From IMG/VR virus record IMGVR_UViG_3300007609_001168, positions 1-64,000 of that record: a stretch of 64,000 bases of DNA, one strand, 5' to 3'. The notes beneath the pieces were generated by a model, which searched no databases, was not told the origin of the DNA, and saw only the letters and a program-made list of their open reading frames with translations. Both the position numbers and the translations under genes were made by a program. Below are positions 42,858 through 52,527 of this stretch, in pieces (position 1 is the stretch's first letter; every line of letters starts with the position of its first letter). The DNA is from a virus.

Positions 42858-43855
42858 CAGATTTTTCAAAAATTCCTTTTGAAGATATAATCAAAGTCGG
42901 ACAGAGAACATTGCTAGATCGTCCATTATTTACTGTTAGTTGGATTCTTGGTAGATTCTGCAACTACAATTGTAGTTACTGCTGGCCATATGCCAGAAGC
43001 TCAACTCCGGATCATTTCGATCTCGATGTTTATCTAAAAGGAATTGACGAAATTAAACGGCAAGCGAGAAAGAACGGATTCACTGAATTTCACTTTAGTT
43101 TTAGTGGAGGTGAGCCCACTGCATACAAACAGTTTAATAAAGTGCTAAAACATTATTCTGAAGATGCAGACCCTGAATACCAAAGCTTGCACATGACCAC
43201 AAACCTTTCTCCTGCAAAAAAATGGTGGGAGAAGTTTGTAACAGACACATATAAATTACAGAGAAAAAGTATAACAGCAAGTTTTCATGCCGAACATGCA
43301 GATGAAACAGAGTTCGGTGATAAATGTCTTATGCTTATGGATGCAGGAGTATTTGTAACTATAAATCAAGTTATGGTTCCTGAACTGTTTGACGAATATT
43401 ATGAAAGATGCCAACGGTTTTTTGCTAGAGGAATCAATGTAACGTTAAAGCCTCAAAGCGATCCAACAGCAAGTTATATAGTAGGCGGATATACAGAATA
43501 TCAGAGAAAGATACTGCAAGAAAATTTTCCGCAAAAAATTCCATCGAAATATAAGAGTGATATACCTCTATTACAAATCGAGTTAGAAGATAAATTTTCT
43601 AATAAGTTTTACTTAGATCAAGCAGAACGATTTAACGCTTTTGATTTTAATAAATTCCAAGGTTGGTCTTGTAATTCTGGTTATCAAAGCTGTATAATTA
43701 GAAGTAATGAAGTAAAAAGAAGCTATTCATGTCACGATGAATCGTTAGGAACACTGACAGACGGATTTGAGTTGTTTGCTAATTCAAAAGTTTGTATTAC
43801 TCCGTCGTGTGTTAGCAGTGCAGATAGTAAAATACCTAAGGTTAAACATGTATAA
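42854..43855 (+). CDS. Radical SAM enzyme
   Basis: 333 aa. CNYNCSYC (C36, C40, C43) and SGGEPTA (84-90) are clear. Later cysteines (WSCNSGYQSC, YSCHDE, and a C-terminal pair) suggest a further Fe-S site. Its organisation resembles the radical SAM genes at 4597, 46831 and 47873, with a WSCN- or WFCS-like Cys motif after the barrel, so these may form a family of paralogues. It starts at an ATGA overlap. Confidence 0.88.
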   Translation: MTDFSKIPFEDIIKVGQRTLLDRPLFTVSWILGRFCNYNCSYCWPYARSSTPDHFDLDVYLKGIDEIKRQARKNGFTEFHFSFSGGEPTAYKQFNKVLKHYSEDADPEYQSLHMTTNLSPAKKWWEKFVTDTYKLQRKSITASFHAEHADETEFGDKCLMLMDAGVFVTINQVMVPELFDEYYERCQRFFARGINVTLKPQSDPTASYIVGGYTEYQRKILQENFPQKIPSKYKSDIPLLQIELEDKFSNKFYLDQAERFNAFDFNKFQGWSCNSGYQSCIIRSNEVKRSYSCHDESLGTLTDGFELFANSKVCITPSCVSSADSKIPKVKHV

Positions 43856-44837
43856 ACTAAATGAAATTAAAGAAATACATTTAGAAACAACATCTAAGTG
43901 TCAAGCAAGATGTCCTATGTGTCCTCGCCGTTTAAATGGAGGATCTATTAATCCATTAATAACGCTAGATGAAATTTATCTGGACGATTTTAAAAAATGG
44001 TTTCCGGTACATTTTCTTCAAAATTTAGACCGACTGTTTATGTGTGGAAATCTAGGTGATCCGGTTGTTGCTCAAGATACACTTGAAATTTTTCAATACT
44101 TAAGAGAGATTAATCCGGATATTCAATTGAGCATGCATACTAACGGAAGCGCAAGAACCAAAGACTGGTGGCACAAATTAGCACTTGCTGATGTTGAAGT
44201 AACCTTTGGCATCGACGGGCTAGAGGATACACACAGTCTTTACCGCATAAACACAGACTGGGCTACTATTATTAAGAATGCACAATCTTTCATTGATGCA
44301 GGCGGGAAAGCAAATTGGCACATGTTAGTGTTTAAACATAACGAACATCAGATTGAAAACTGCAAGCAATTAAGTTTAGAGTATGGATTCAAATACTTTA
44401 GTATAAAACACACCAGTAGGTTTAAAGAAAATAAGTTGCACGTGATAGACGATGCTGGTAAAACTGCTTATAAAATTTATCCTACCCAAAAAAGTCTAGA
44501 CATGATACCTAAGGTAACACAATTCTATACCGATCAAAGTCCGTGTATTAAGTGTAAGGCTAAACAACAAAAACAAATTTATGTTTCAGCAAACGGAAAT
44601 ATAGCTCCGTGTTGTTGGCTAGATATGCAATACAAATTACATATACAAGATACCAGGATAGACTATATGGATAAAATAGAACAGTTTCCTAACCTTAGAG
44701 AAATGTCAATTGAAGATATATTTTCCTCTGATTATTTTAAAAGCATTGAAAAAACTTGGGCAGATGATCCGTTGTTAGAATGTTCAAAACAATGCGGTAG
44801 TTTCGATAAATTACAGGAGCAATTCGTTGAAAGTTGA
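43848..44837 (+). CDS. Radical SAM/SPASM-type enzyme
   Basis: 329 aa from the ATG at 43848, 8 bases inside the upstream gene and preceded by AAGG. CQARCPMC gives C18, C22 and C25. The GGEP position is replaced by CGNLGDP (about 64-70), a common variant in SPASM enzymes. CIKCKAK, IAPCCWLDM and CSKQCG near the end give a SPASM-like Cys set. It is followed, with an 11-base overlap, by a methyltransferase-like gene that may act on the same substrate. Confidence 0.88.
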   Translation: MYKLNEIKEIHLETTSKCQARCPMCPRRLNGGSINPLITLDEIYLDDFKKWFPVHFLQNLDRLFMCGNLGDPVVAQDTLEIFQYLREINPDIQLSMHTNGSARTKDWWHKLALADVEVTFGIDGLEDTHSLYRINTDWATIIKNAQSFIDAGGKANWHMLVFKHNEHQIENCKQLSLEYGFKYFSIKHTSRFKENKLHVIDDAGKTAYKIYPTQKSLDMIPKVTQFYTDQSPCIKCKAKQQKQIYVSANGNIAPCCWLDMQYKLHIQDTRIDYMDKIEQFPNLREMSIEDIFSSDYFKSIEKTWADDPLLECSKQCGSFDKLQEQFVES

Positions 44838-45432
44838 TATACAAGATGTTCTGTTTTGGATGGACGCTATTCGTAACAGCGATGATCGTTATCGCACACT
44901 TGAAAGTTTTTGGAAAGGGCAGGTTAATAGTAAAATTTGGCTGATTGAAAATCTGCAGAAATTTCAAGATCAGAAATGGGAACACATTGTTATTCACGGT
45001 GGCTGGAACGGTGTATTAGCCAGCCTTATTTTCAACAGCGGCATAGAAGTAGATAGAATAACCAGTGTTGATATAGACCCCGGCTGTGAAGAAACAGCAT
45101 ACACTATTAACAAGAGATACGAAATGACGGGCAGATTTCGTGCGGTAACCGCTGATATGTGCAAATACTCTGAACCTGCTGATGTTATCATTAACACCAG
45201 CTGTGAACATATTACTCAACCACAGTATTATGATTGGCTACACAACCAAAACGATGACAGTCTTTATGTTTTACAAAGTAATAACTATTTTGATTTGAAT
45301 GAGCATATAAACTGTAGTGAAGATTTAGTACAGTTTGTTCAAAAGTCCAAACTTCGGGTTGTATTTTCAGATAGATTACAACTGCCTAAATACGACCGTT
45401 ACATGATTATAGGAAAGAAAAATGACAGATAA
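44827..45432 (+). CDS. SAM-dependent methyltransferase-like protein
   Basis: 201 aa from a TTG at 44827 following CAGGAG. A Rossmann-type layout is visible: IVIHGGWNGVLASLIF as motif I (GxWxG form), ITSVDIDPGC as the acidic strand that holds the SAM ribose, then VTADMCKYSEPADVIINTSC. The short C-terminal part ends YDRYMIIGKKNDR. It could methylate a product of the neighbouring radical SAM enzymes. The call rests on fold pattern, and the substrate is unknown. Confidence 0.7.
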   Translation: MKVDIQDVLFWMDAIRNSDDRYRTLESFWKGQVNSKIWLIENLQKFQDQKWEHIVIHGGWNGVLASLIFNSGIEVDRITSVDIDPGCEETAYTINKRYEMTGRFRAVTADMCKYSEPADVIINTSCEHITQPQYYDWLHNQNDDSLYVLQSNNYFDLNEHINCSEDLVQFVQKSKLRVVFSDRLQLPKYDRYMIIGKKNDR

Positions 45433-46834
45433 ATTTTGGTATAACCCTAAGGACACTGAGTTAGGAAAATATCAAAGAGAAATAGAAAGTGTAGCCGGAA
45501 CACCTTCATTTTGTATATTGCCGTGGATACATTTTGCAACCCGTCCGAATGGTGATATGAGATTATGCTGTTCTGCAAATGCAAGTGGAGCAGGCAATGA
45601 TCATGAAGTAGGACTTGTAAGAATGGAACATGGCCGCCCTGCTAACTTCGGGCGAGAAACTCCTATGGAAGCATGGAATAATGAATACATGCGCAGTGTG
45701 CGCACCACAATGCTTAACGGAGAAATACCTAACAGTTGCCGCAAATGTTTTGAAGAAGAAAAAGTGGGTGTTGTTAGCAAACGTATATGGGAAACTGGAA
45801 CTTGGCACAGAGATGGGGTAGATATTCCAGAACTTATTAGACAAACAACCGAAGACGGCATCGTTCCTGAAGAACTGGTATATTTAGATCTACGACTAGG
45901 GCATACCTGCAATATTAAATGTGTTATGTGTTCACCTCATGACAGTTCTCGCTGGGTTAAAGATTGGGAACAACTTATTCCAGTTTTACAAGTTGACAAT
46001 GTAAAACAACAGATGCAGTGGGATCGATCCGAGTTTAACAACAAGTGGCACGAGAAAGATACATTTTGGGAAGAAATGTATCGTCAAATACCAAATCTAA
46101 AACAGGTATATTTTGCCGGCGGTGAACCTCTAATGATCAAAGAACACAAAGAGTTCATTGAAGAAATAGTACGTCAGGGATATCAAGACAAGATTTTGTT
46201 AAGATATAACTCCAATGGACTATTAGTAGATGAAGATTTAATTAAGTTATGGAGCAAGTTTAAAAAGGTTAAGTTTGCAGTAAGTATGGATGCAGTTTAT
46301 GAAAGAGATGAATATATACGCTATCCTACAGATTGGAATACTGTTGAAAAAACTCTGAGATTGTTAGACGATACTCCGGATAATATACAAACAAGTTTAG
46401 CAACAGCAATACAAATATTCAATGTAAAACACCTACCTGACTTTATGAAGTGGAAGGTAGAAAGCGGATTTAAAAAACTTAATCTAGGTAACGTACCTGG
46501 CGGAGTACAAATGGGCGGCGGCTTAGTAAACATGCATTTATTGTACATTCCTACATTCTTAAGCATACAAATACTACCAAAAGAAGACAAGCAAGAAGTT
46601 CGAGAACTGTATATGGATTTTAAAGACTGGCTCTGGAAAAACTATAGACAGGATGACGATTTCTGGAAAGTCAATCCTTATGGATGGCGTAGATGGGAAG
46701 CAGTAATGAACCATATGGATGCAACTGACAATAGCGATCAACTACCAGGATTTAAAGAATATGTGAATAAATTAGATGCTATCCGCGGACTGAATGCAAA
46801 ATCAGTGTTTCCGGAAATTGCTCATCTTCTCTAA
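45422..46834 (+). CDS. Radical SAM enzyme with N-terminal twitch domain
   Basis: 470 aa. Before the core, residues 31-109 hold C31 (FCILPWIHF), C49 C50 (DMRLCC) and C106/C109 (SCRKC), an N-terminal twitch/SPASM-like cluster site. The radical SAM motif CNIKCVMC (C163, C167, C170) and AGGEPL (232-237) follow. This order (twitch first) is a distinct family of radical SAM proteins. A second member lies at 48756. It closes the plus operon and its end overlaps the convergent gene by 4 bases. Confidence 0.88.
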   Translation: MTDKFWYNPKDTELGKYQREIESVAGTPSFCILPWIHFATRPNGDMRLCCSANASGAGNDHEVGLVRMEHGRPANFGRETPMEAWNNEYMRSVRTTMLNGEIPNSCRKCFEEEKVGVVSKRIWETGTWHRDGVDIPELIRQTTEDGIVPEELVYLDLRLGHTCNIKCVMCSPHDSSRWVKDWEQLIPVLQVDNVKQQMQWDRSEFNNKWHEKDTFWEEMYRQIPNLKQVYFAGGEPLMIKEHKEFIEEIVRQGYQDKILLRYNSNGLLVDEDLIKLWSKFKKVKFAVSMDAVYERDEYIRYPTDWNTVEKTLRLLDDTPDNIQTSLATAIQIFNVKHLPDFMKWKVESGFKKLNLGNVPGGVQMGGGLVNMHLLYIPTFLSIQILPKEDKQEVRELYMDFKDWLWKNYRQDDDFWKVNPYGWRRWEAVMNHMDATDNSDQLPGFKEYVNKLDAIRGLNAKSVFPEIAHLL

Positions 46835-47880
46835 ACAAGCGTTTGAAAAACTTCCCAATCTTTTGCCTTTGGCACACACATTCCGCAACCGCATCTATCA
46901 TTAGGACAAACAATTGTTTTATCTTTGTGTTCATGTGCATACTGTAAGATTGCGTCAGTGTCACTGAGATTTCCTATGGGGCCCCGACCTTCCGAGTGCA
47001 GTGCTTTACAAGTTTGGTGATGATAAACTTCGCCAGTCTGCTGATCTATATGTAAAAAGTAACGATTAACACTGCAAAACCACCCTTTGAAATGAGTATC
47101 GATATGGGTAATGTCTTGCCACTGGCCGTTTTTTATACCTTTCATACACCTACCTCCACAGCAGGTTCGTCCTAATTCAGTGCCCTGCTTATCAGTTTCA
47201 TTGGGCGCCGAGATTCCTAGGTAATTAAAATACCATACTTGCTGTTCTGGAGAGTAATCATGGCTGGTTCTGCGAGGTGTACCGTCGGTGTCTAAAAACC
47301 ATCCTTGTCTTGATATGTTACCGTCACCGATCGGTCGGGGCTGATGCTTTATACCTAGTTCTTTTAACTCGTTACATACCTCTACACATTCATCAAAATA
47401 ATCAACATGCATCATTACGTTGACTTGTAACCAAATACCTTTTTGATATAATAGTCTTATATTTTCCAAAACCTGTTTCTTCAGTTTATCATCTGCTTCG
47501 GCATGATAACTCACAGTTACGCCTTCAAATATTTCTGCAATTCTTTCTGTGTTCTTCGGATGCCACGCTCCGTTAGTAGTTAAACTTAACCTAAACCTGT
47601 CTTCGTTATTCTTAATGTATTCAGCAAAATCCCAAAACGCAGGATTAACGGTGGGCTCACCTCCAGTAAAATTAATATTCACTAAATGACTATATATCTT
47701 AGTGTATTCTTTTACGAACTCAAATGTTTTCATTAGTGTTTCGTAAGGCTGTGGCTTACTATAATTATCGTGTCTTGTCGCTTCGCAGTATGAGCAATCA
47801 TAATTACAACGTCTTCCCGTGTCCCAGGTAACCATAATTCTTTCTGGATTAGTCAAATCAACCGCATCTATCTTAATCAT
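46831..47880 (-). CDS. Radical SAM enzyme
   Basis: 349 aa from the ATG at 47880 after AAAGGAAACCC; it overlaps the upstream gene by 8 bases. CNYDCSYC (C25, C29, C32) and TGGEPTV (72-78) are clear. The C-terminal part is very Cys-rich: GRTCCGGRCMKG, WFCSVN, QTCKALH, IVCPNDRCGCGMC. This suggests two auxiliary clusters. Last gene of a three-gene minus operon of radical SAM enzymes. Confidence 0.9.
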   Translation of the reverse strand: MIKIDAVDLTNPERIMVTWDTGRRCNYDCSYCEATRHDNYSKPQPYETLMKTFEFVKEYTKIYSHLVNINFTGGEPTVNPAFWDFAEYIKNNEDRFRLSLTTNGAWHPKNTERIAEIFEGVTVSYHAEADDKLKKQVLENIRLLYQKGIWLQVNVMMHVDYFDECVEVCNELKELGIKHQPRPIGDGNISRQGWFLDTDGTPRRTSHDYSPEQQVWYFNYLGISAPNETDKQGTELGRTCCGGRCMKGIKNGQWQDITHIDTHFKGWFCSVNRYFLHIDQQTGEVYHHQTCKALHSEGRGPIGNLSDTDAILQYAHEHKDKTIVCPNDRCGCGMCVPKAKDWEVFQTLV

Positions 47881-48763
47881 GGGTTTCCTTTGAAAGTGGA
47901 ATATCGGCCGCACATGTGCACCAATTTCTAGTGCAAACTATCCATTCTCTAGGTGGCTCAAAACTGCCGTTATAAATATTTCCCAAGCTACCGCCCACTC
48001 TGCAAGTAGCGCGATGTACTTCGCCATCCCAGTTAATCATCAAGCTTTCAATACCAGCAGAGCACTTCCACCCATTAAATCGATTTAGATGATTTTTAAT
48101 TATATCGTTGGCATGATAAGTTTTACCCGTATCGTCTACACAGTTAGGACGAACTGTAGAGTTTGTAGAAAGTATCCACTCTAAATCATTGCCTTCGTAT
48201 CTTAAGTCGTCAAACGTGTCGTGATCGCCTTGTGTCCACCGTATTCTTCTAACAGCCACGGGTATGTTTTCTTCGTCAAGTTCTTCGTATGCTCGTTTAA
48301 CAAGATCCATGTGTTCATGATGAGCCATTAAATTAACCTGAATAGGTTTACCGAACCATTTGCCTACCATGATAATGTTTTGTAAAGAACGTCTCCAGAG
48401 ATTGTTATCGAAGTGTAAACTGAATACATAATGATTAACAGGTTGTTCGCAATACCATCTGCCATCACGAGTTCCGTTTGTTGTTATGTTTATCCAGTCA
48501 ACTCTTTGATTTAAGTGATCTAACAGTTCTTCGATATTAGGGTGAACACAAGGCTCTCCACCAGTAAGGCTAACGCGAATAGGTTTGTCTAATTCACAGA
48601 GCGCATCAACGGCATCGGTCAACAATTTAATATTTGTGTGAGGAGAAACATTGTCGTGAATTTCCGAAGGACAGTATGCACAGTCTAAGTTACAACGTTT
48701 TCCAATATTCCATTCTACTTTGATAGAATTTTGATGATCATAGATACTGGTAAGGCTACGCAT
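47873..48763 (-). CDS. Radical SAM enzyme
   Basis: 296 aa, the shortest of the set. CNLDCAYC (C24, C28, C31) and TGGEPCV (67-73) are present. The end has WKCSAGIESL, ATCRVGG and CTRNWCTCAAD, very like the C-terminus of the 663-aa fusion (GNCLVGG, CCHCGAD), so the two share an ancestor. It overlaps neighbours by 8 bases on both sides. Confidence 0.9.
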   Translation of the reverse strand: MRSLTSIYDHQNSIKVEWNIGKRCNLDCAYCPSEIHDNVSPHTNIKLLTDAVDALCELDKPIRVSLTGGEPCVHPNIEELLDHLNQRVDWINITTNGTRDGRWYCEQPVNHYVFSLHFDNNLWRRSLQNIIMVGKWFGKPIQVNLMAHHEHMDLVKRAYEELDEENIPVAVRRIRWTQGDHDTFDDLRYEGNDLEWILSTNSTVRPNCVDDTGKTYHANDIIKNHLNRFNGWKCSAGIESLMINWDGEVHRATCRVGGSLGNIYNGSFEPPREWIVCTRNWCTCAADIPLSKETHD

Positions 48764-50024
48764 ATTTTTTAAACTCTGGATTGATACTAAAAAAATCTTG
48801 ATTTCGGGTTACATCTAATTTAAGATTAAAATCTATGCAATCTTGCCAATATTCACTTAAATCATTTGCCTGTAAAAAGTTTATATTATCTTGTATTTGT
48901 TGAAGTGTTACCTGCTCTAATAGTTTATGTTGTTGTACCAAAGGATATTCTAATACTTCAGTTTTCATTTCCTCTAATCTGTCTACAATTCTTTGTTTTA
49001 GTTCTTGTGGTAATGTTTGAGCACTTAATGATCTAGGATAATTTACTCGGTGAGAGTAAAACACAATACCCATTTCGTTTATAAAGTAATCGATAACTTT
49101 ATCAATCTGCATAATATTGTTTGATTGCACAGTAAATGCACCTACCACTCTACTAACATTAGGAAACGATTTAAATACCTTTATGTTTTCTTCTATTTCC
49201 GAAAACTTGCCATTGCCTCTAATATATTCATAAACATCGTGTATTCCGTCTATGCTTACGTTTACAGCAATGCTTTTAAACTTAGGCCAATAATCGTGTA
49301 TTGTGCGTCCACCTTTGATGCCTAGTGTTGTTCCGTTAGTAGCGTATTTTAATTCTATCTGATCGCCATACTGTGCCAGTTTATCGAGAATCTTATAATG
49401 ATATGGATCCATTAAAGGCTCCCCTCCTGCAAATTCTACTCGTCTAAAATACGGCAATAGTTTTTCGAACGAGTCCCACCAGTTATCTGAGTTATCAAAA
49501 GGCCCAATATATTGACCCGGAGTGTCAACTAATGCATCTACTGTGGGAATAAGATAGTTATTTTCTTTTTCGTAATGACTTCTTATCGCTCCCCAATCTT
49601 TCCAGCTGGTACTATCGAGAGGGTTACACATGCGACATTTTAAATTGCAAAGATTATTAAGCTTAATTTCCATAGTAGGAAATTCAAACGGCATTGTGTA
49701 ATCGTCGTTTAAAGCGTTTAGTGCGTCTGGGTATAAGTTGATACGTGCTTCGGGTATAACGCCCGCTGTGTGACGCTGTCGTAAGCTTTCGACACCCTGA
49801 TCCTCTAGGTCAAAGCACGGTTTACATACATCTGGACGTTCGCCATTTAGTACCTGCCTGCGAACTTCTCGCATAGTTTCGTTATTCCATGCTTGTTCTA
49901 AACTTTCTTTTTGGATCCAGCCGACGGGTTGGCTACGGCAGCATACTTTGATAGCACCGTCTTCTCGTGTAGCAAGACCTGTAAAAGGATGCATGCAGAA
50001 TGTGCAACTATCTTTTATATTCAC
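48756..50024 (-). CDS. Radical SAM enzyme with N-terminal twitch domain
   Basis: 422 aa from a GTG at 50024. N-terminal cysteines C7/C10, C28/C29 (KVCCRS) and C67/C70 (VCKPC) form a twitch-like cluster site. The core motif is CNLKCRMC (C126, C130, C133) with AGGEPLMD further on. It parallels the gene at 45422 in layout. No Shine-Dalgarno is seen; instead a CTAAATAA motif (50029-50034) sits 4 bases before the GTG, suggesting a leaderless late transcript. First gene of a three-gene radical SAM operon. Confidence 0.88.
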   Translation of the reverse strand: MNIKDSCTFCMHPFTGLATREDGAIKVCCRSQPVGWIQKESLEQAWNNETMREVRRQVLNGERPDVCKPCFDLEDQGVESLRQRHTAGVIPEARINLYPDALNALNDDYTMPFEFPTMEIKLNNLCNLKCRMCNPLDSTSWKDWGAIRSHYEKENNYLIPTVDALVDTPGQYIGPFDNSDNWWDSFEKLLPYFRRVEFAGGEPLMDPYHYKILDKLAQYGDQIELKYATNGTTLGIKGGRTIHDYWPKFKSIAVNVSIDGIHDVYEYIRGNGKFSEIEENIKVFKSFPNVSRVVGAFTVQSNNIMQIDKVIDYFINEMGIVFYSHRVNYPRSLSAQTLPQELKQRIVDRLEEMKTEVLEYPLVQQHKLLEQVTLQQIQDNINFLQANDLSEYWQDCIDFNLKLDVTRNQDFFSINPEFKKYA

Positions 50025-50028
50025 AAAT

Positions 50029-50034
50029 TATTTA
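50029..50034 (-). promoter_or_regulatory. Late-type motif (TAAATA) abutting the GTG start
   Basis: The minus strand reads GTACTAAATAATTTGTGAATA. TAAATA ends 4 bases before the GTG at 50024. It is one of three sites in the window where such a motif leaves no room for a leader. Confidence 0.4.
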
Positions 50035-50062
50035 GTACCTGTATTGTTAGATAAGTACGTTT

Positions 50063-50740
50063 ATGATAACACCAGCTGGCTATGTTTGCAACAAAGAAAA
50101 GATTGAAAAATTATGCACTTTGTTAGACAATCTGGATTTTCCACTCTGTTTAAACGAACCATCAGGAAACTTTTTTTATGATCCTTGGATTATTAAAGAA
50201 GAATTTAAAAATACAATTTTTAATGAAGTACTGTCGACACTAGAAACTACAACAGGACAAGCAAGAATTTTAAAATTAGAAGCAGGTAGATGTTATAATG
50301 TCCATGCAGATATTGATGATAGGTATCATCTAAATTTATCTGGAGAAGTTAGTTATCTTGTAGATGTTGATAATGAGCAAATGTTTAGAATGTATACAGA
50401 CGGAATTTGGTATCAAATGAATGCAGGTAAGAGACACAGTGCTATAAATTTCGGGAGGGGATATAGGTATCAACTTGTGGTGCGTCATGTATTACATAAT
50501 CCTGTGTTAAACGATCCTGTCAATGTAAAGATAATTTCGCATGAACCTACTACAGATGATACTAGATATGTATTTGATAACTATATTAGTTCCTGGTTAA
50601 ATGAAAGTTGTAAACAACAAAAGATAATGAACTTCGAACCTAATGTTAACGAAGTAAAATTCAGTACGGAAAGAAATCACATTGATAGTCTTAAAAAAAT
50701 TTTACCAGAAACCTTGGAGATGATTTTATATGATCAATAA
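50063..50740 (+). CDS. Aspartyl/asparaginyl beta-hydroxylase-like protein
   Basis: 225 aa. The core ARILKLEAGRCYNVHADID carries H81 and D83, QMNAGKRHSAINFG carries H125, and R135 follows in GYRYQLVVRH. The order R-x-L-x3-G-x3-x-H-x-D and later H and R is that of the aspartyl/asparaginyl hydroxylase family of 2OG oxygenases. It would hydroxylate a peptide or amino-acid side chain. It heads a three-gene plus operon and overlaps the kinase-like gene by 11 bases. Confidence 0.8.
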   Translation: MITPAGYVCNKEKIEKLCTLLDNLDFPLCLNEPSGNFFYDPWIIKEEFKNTIFNEVLSTLETTTGQARILKLEAGRCYNVHADIDDRYHLNLSGEVSYLVDVDNEQMFRMYTDGIWYQMNAGKRHSAINFGRGYRYQLVVRHVLHNPVLNDPVNVKIISHEPTTDDTRYVFDNYISSWLNESCKQQKIMNFEPNVNEVKFSTERNHIDSLKKILPETLEMILYDQ

Positions 50741-51419
50741 TACAGGCTGGGAGTATGTTCGAAAGTATGTTGACAAAGGTGATAGATTTCAACTTAGCTC
50801 GACAAATGTTCTCTATACACCTACAATAAATCCGGAAAAAACTATGATGTGTATGCATTATATAGTAGACACAAACTATATGATCGGAAGTTGTGTTCCT
50901 AGAACAGATGAAATGCTACAATATTGGTTTGAAAGAGAATTAGGATATCTCGAATTATTTCAGGGAAAGTCCTGGTGTCCTAACATTTACGATGTAGATT
51001 ATGAAAACAAAAAAATATTAATAGAATATAATAAAGAGAGTTTAAATTTTCCAGTCTATGTCGAGGAAAGATCTTTGGATAAAGAATATCCTAATTGGAA
51101 AGCAGATCTCTTTAATATTATTAATGAGGTTTATCAATTAGGATATTATAAAGCATCAATTTATCCACACTGTTTCTTTTATACAAACGAAGGAAAAATG
51201 AAAATGATTGACTACTATGCAACTGTTCCAAGAGACGATTCTCTTATTCACAAAAGCATTATCGAACCTATTATAGGAGTCGACTCTGAGCAACGATTTA
51301 TAGAAGTTAAAAACGGAGAATATTTTGAAATGGCAAATCACTTTAAAAACTCTCTTAAAACCTGGATCAAGTGGCCCGGAGATCCTCTTCCGGAATTTTG
51401 TGAAAAGATTTTTCAGTAA
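50730..51419 (+). CDS. Kinase-like protein, paralogue of 57515
   Basis: 229 aa. It aligns along its length with the gene at 57515: NVLYTPTINPEKTM against NLIYTSLINKEKTM, FERELGYLEL against WEREVKYLKL, and YPHCFFYTNEGKMKMIDYYA against HPSSYFIVNGKLKSINYFF. The last block resembles the H-x4-N-x-L-x8-x-IDF catalytic stretch of aminoglycoside-phosphotransferase or LPS-kinase folds, with Asp kept here (MIDYY) but the catalytic HxD/N pattern weak. It may be a sugar kinase, a pseudokinase or a binding protein. It lies between two 2OG-type genes. Confidence 0.5.
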   Translation: MINNTGWEYVRKYVDKGDRFQLSSTNVLYTPTINPEKTMMCMHYIVDTNYMIGSCVPRTDEMLQYWFERELGYLELFQGKSWCPNIYDVDYENKKILIEYNKESLNFPVYVEERSLDKEYPNWKADLFNIINEVYQLGYYKASIYPHCFFYTNEGKMKMIDYYATVPRDDSLIHKSIIEPIIGVDSEQRFIEVKNGEYFEMANHFKNSLKTWIKWPGDPLPEFCEKIFQ

Positions 51420-51443
51420 GTTAACGATAAGGGTGTGAGTATA

Positions 51444-51989
51444 ATGCAAAATTATGTTAATGCTGATTTTTTTAAATTTGAATATGATTGGTCAGGCCTG
51501 CTTGATAGTATAAAAGATTTTGAGGGTGTTCCAAATACTCCAGATCCAAGTATTTGGAAAATGGAAATTCCTGCTTACAGCGAAATTAAAAAAACTTGGG
51601 AAGAAGCTAATTATCCTGATAGTCATATAAAATGGATTAATTTTTACCCCGGGCAACATTACACAGAAGAACTAGATAAGTTATTGTGCAATCACTTTAA
51701 CATAGGATATAGAAGATCGTGGATAAGCAAAATAGAACCAGGTTATAGTGCTCCGTGGCACTGGGACGTAGAAGACGATCCGGAAGACTACGATGGACCT
51801 TTACGTTTGAGTATTTTTATAAATGATTGTGAACCCGGACATATTTTCATATTAGGCAAAGAAGATGTTTTTTATAATATGAAATCAGGAGATGGAATTT
51901 TTTGGAAAAGATTTAACGAATATCATATTGGCATGAATGCCGGCTTAACTTCTAAATATATGTATCATTTAAAAGCAAAAATTATTTAA
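51444..51989 (+). CDS. 2OG-Fe(II) dioxygenase-like protein
   Basis: 181 aa from the ATG at 51444, with AAGGG 10 bases upstream; a GTG at 51435 is too close to that site. H106 and D108 are in APWHWDVEDD, and H161 is in FNEYHIGMN. GHIFILG lies between them, with the layout of the neighbours at 52520 and 53044 (GHVFVFD, GHMFIVE). The 2OG-binding Arg is not obvious; Lys171 (SKYMYHL) may stand in its place. It overlaps the convergent SDR-like gene by 8 bases. Confidence 0.7.
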   Translation: MQNYVNADFFKFEYDWSGLLDSIKDFEGVPNTPDPSIWKMEIPAYSEIKKTWEEANYPDSHIKWINFYPGQHYTEELDKLLCNHFNIGYRRSWISKIEPGYSAPWHWDVEDDPEDYDGPLRLSIFINDCEPGHIFILGKEDVFYNMKSGDGIFWKRFNEYHIGMNAGLTSKYMYHLKAKII

Positions 51990-52527
51990 CACTTCTCCAT
52001 TTTTTATATCTTACATCGTTTATTTCATCTACAAATATTAGAGGAATATCAAAATCCGCCTTCAAAATCCAATCTATAGTTTGCACAATTTTGATAGGAT
52101 CTATTTTTACATCTTCTTCAGGCCCGTACCTTTGAAATCCGCTGGTAATAATATGTGTGGTTTTAATTTTCTCTGAAGCAAGACTCCAACTGGTATTTCG
52201 TATGTCCAGTTTTTCTTGATGAGTTACAGGATCTACCCACGCAAATTCTTCAAACTCTAATACACTGCCGATTGTTATGATATGCCCTTGCGTCCATACG
52301 TCAGCAACATCTCGTATTACTCGTTCTTGAAACCCATATTCGATTTGGGCATGGTTGATAAACACATCGTAGTCTTGCACTTTATCTAAAAATTCAGCAT
52401 AATCGGAATCTACAGTAAGGTCAAGATTTTGACTCTTGCTTACAAAATCAATATCGGAGTAGTATTCTGATAGACATCTAGCAATACCTCCGTGGCCGGG
52501 CCTACCAGTGCAGATTATTTTAGTCAT
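51982..52527 (-). CDS. Short SDR-like Rossmann protein
   Basis: 181 aa. MTKIICTGRPGHGGIARCLS is a strand plus a TGxxGxGG-like dinucleotide loop. DVFINHAQIEYG fits the NNAG-like region, and IITIGSVLEFEEFAW the region around the catalytic Ser, but a YxxxK motif is not clear (SLASEKIKT follows). It could be an NAD(P)-dependent reductase or epimerase of reduced size. Last gene of the seven-gene operon from 57481. Confidence 0.6.
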   Translation of the reverse strand: MTKIICTGRPGHGGIARCLSEYYSDIDFVSKSQNLDLTVDSDYAEFLDKVQDYDVFINHAQIEYGFQERVIRDVADVWTQGHIITIGSVLEFEEFAWVDPVTHQEKLDIRNTSWSLASEKIKTTHIITSGFQRYGPEEDVKIDPIKIVQTIDWILKADFDIPLIFVDEINDVRYKKWRSVK

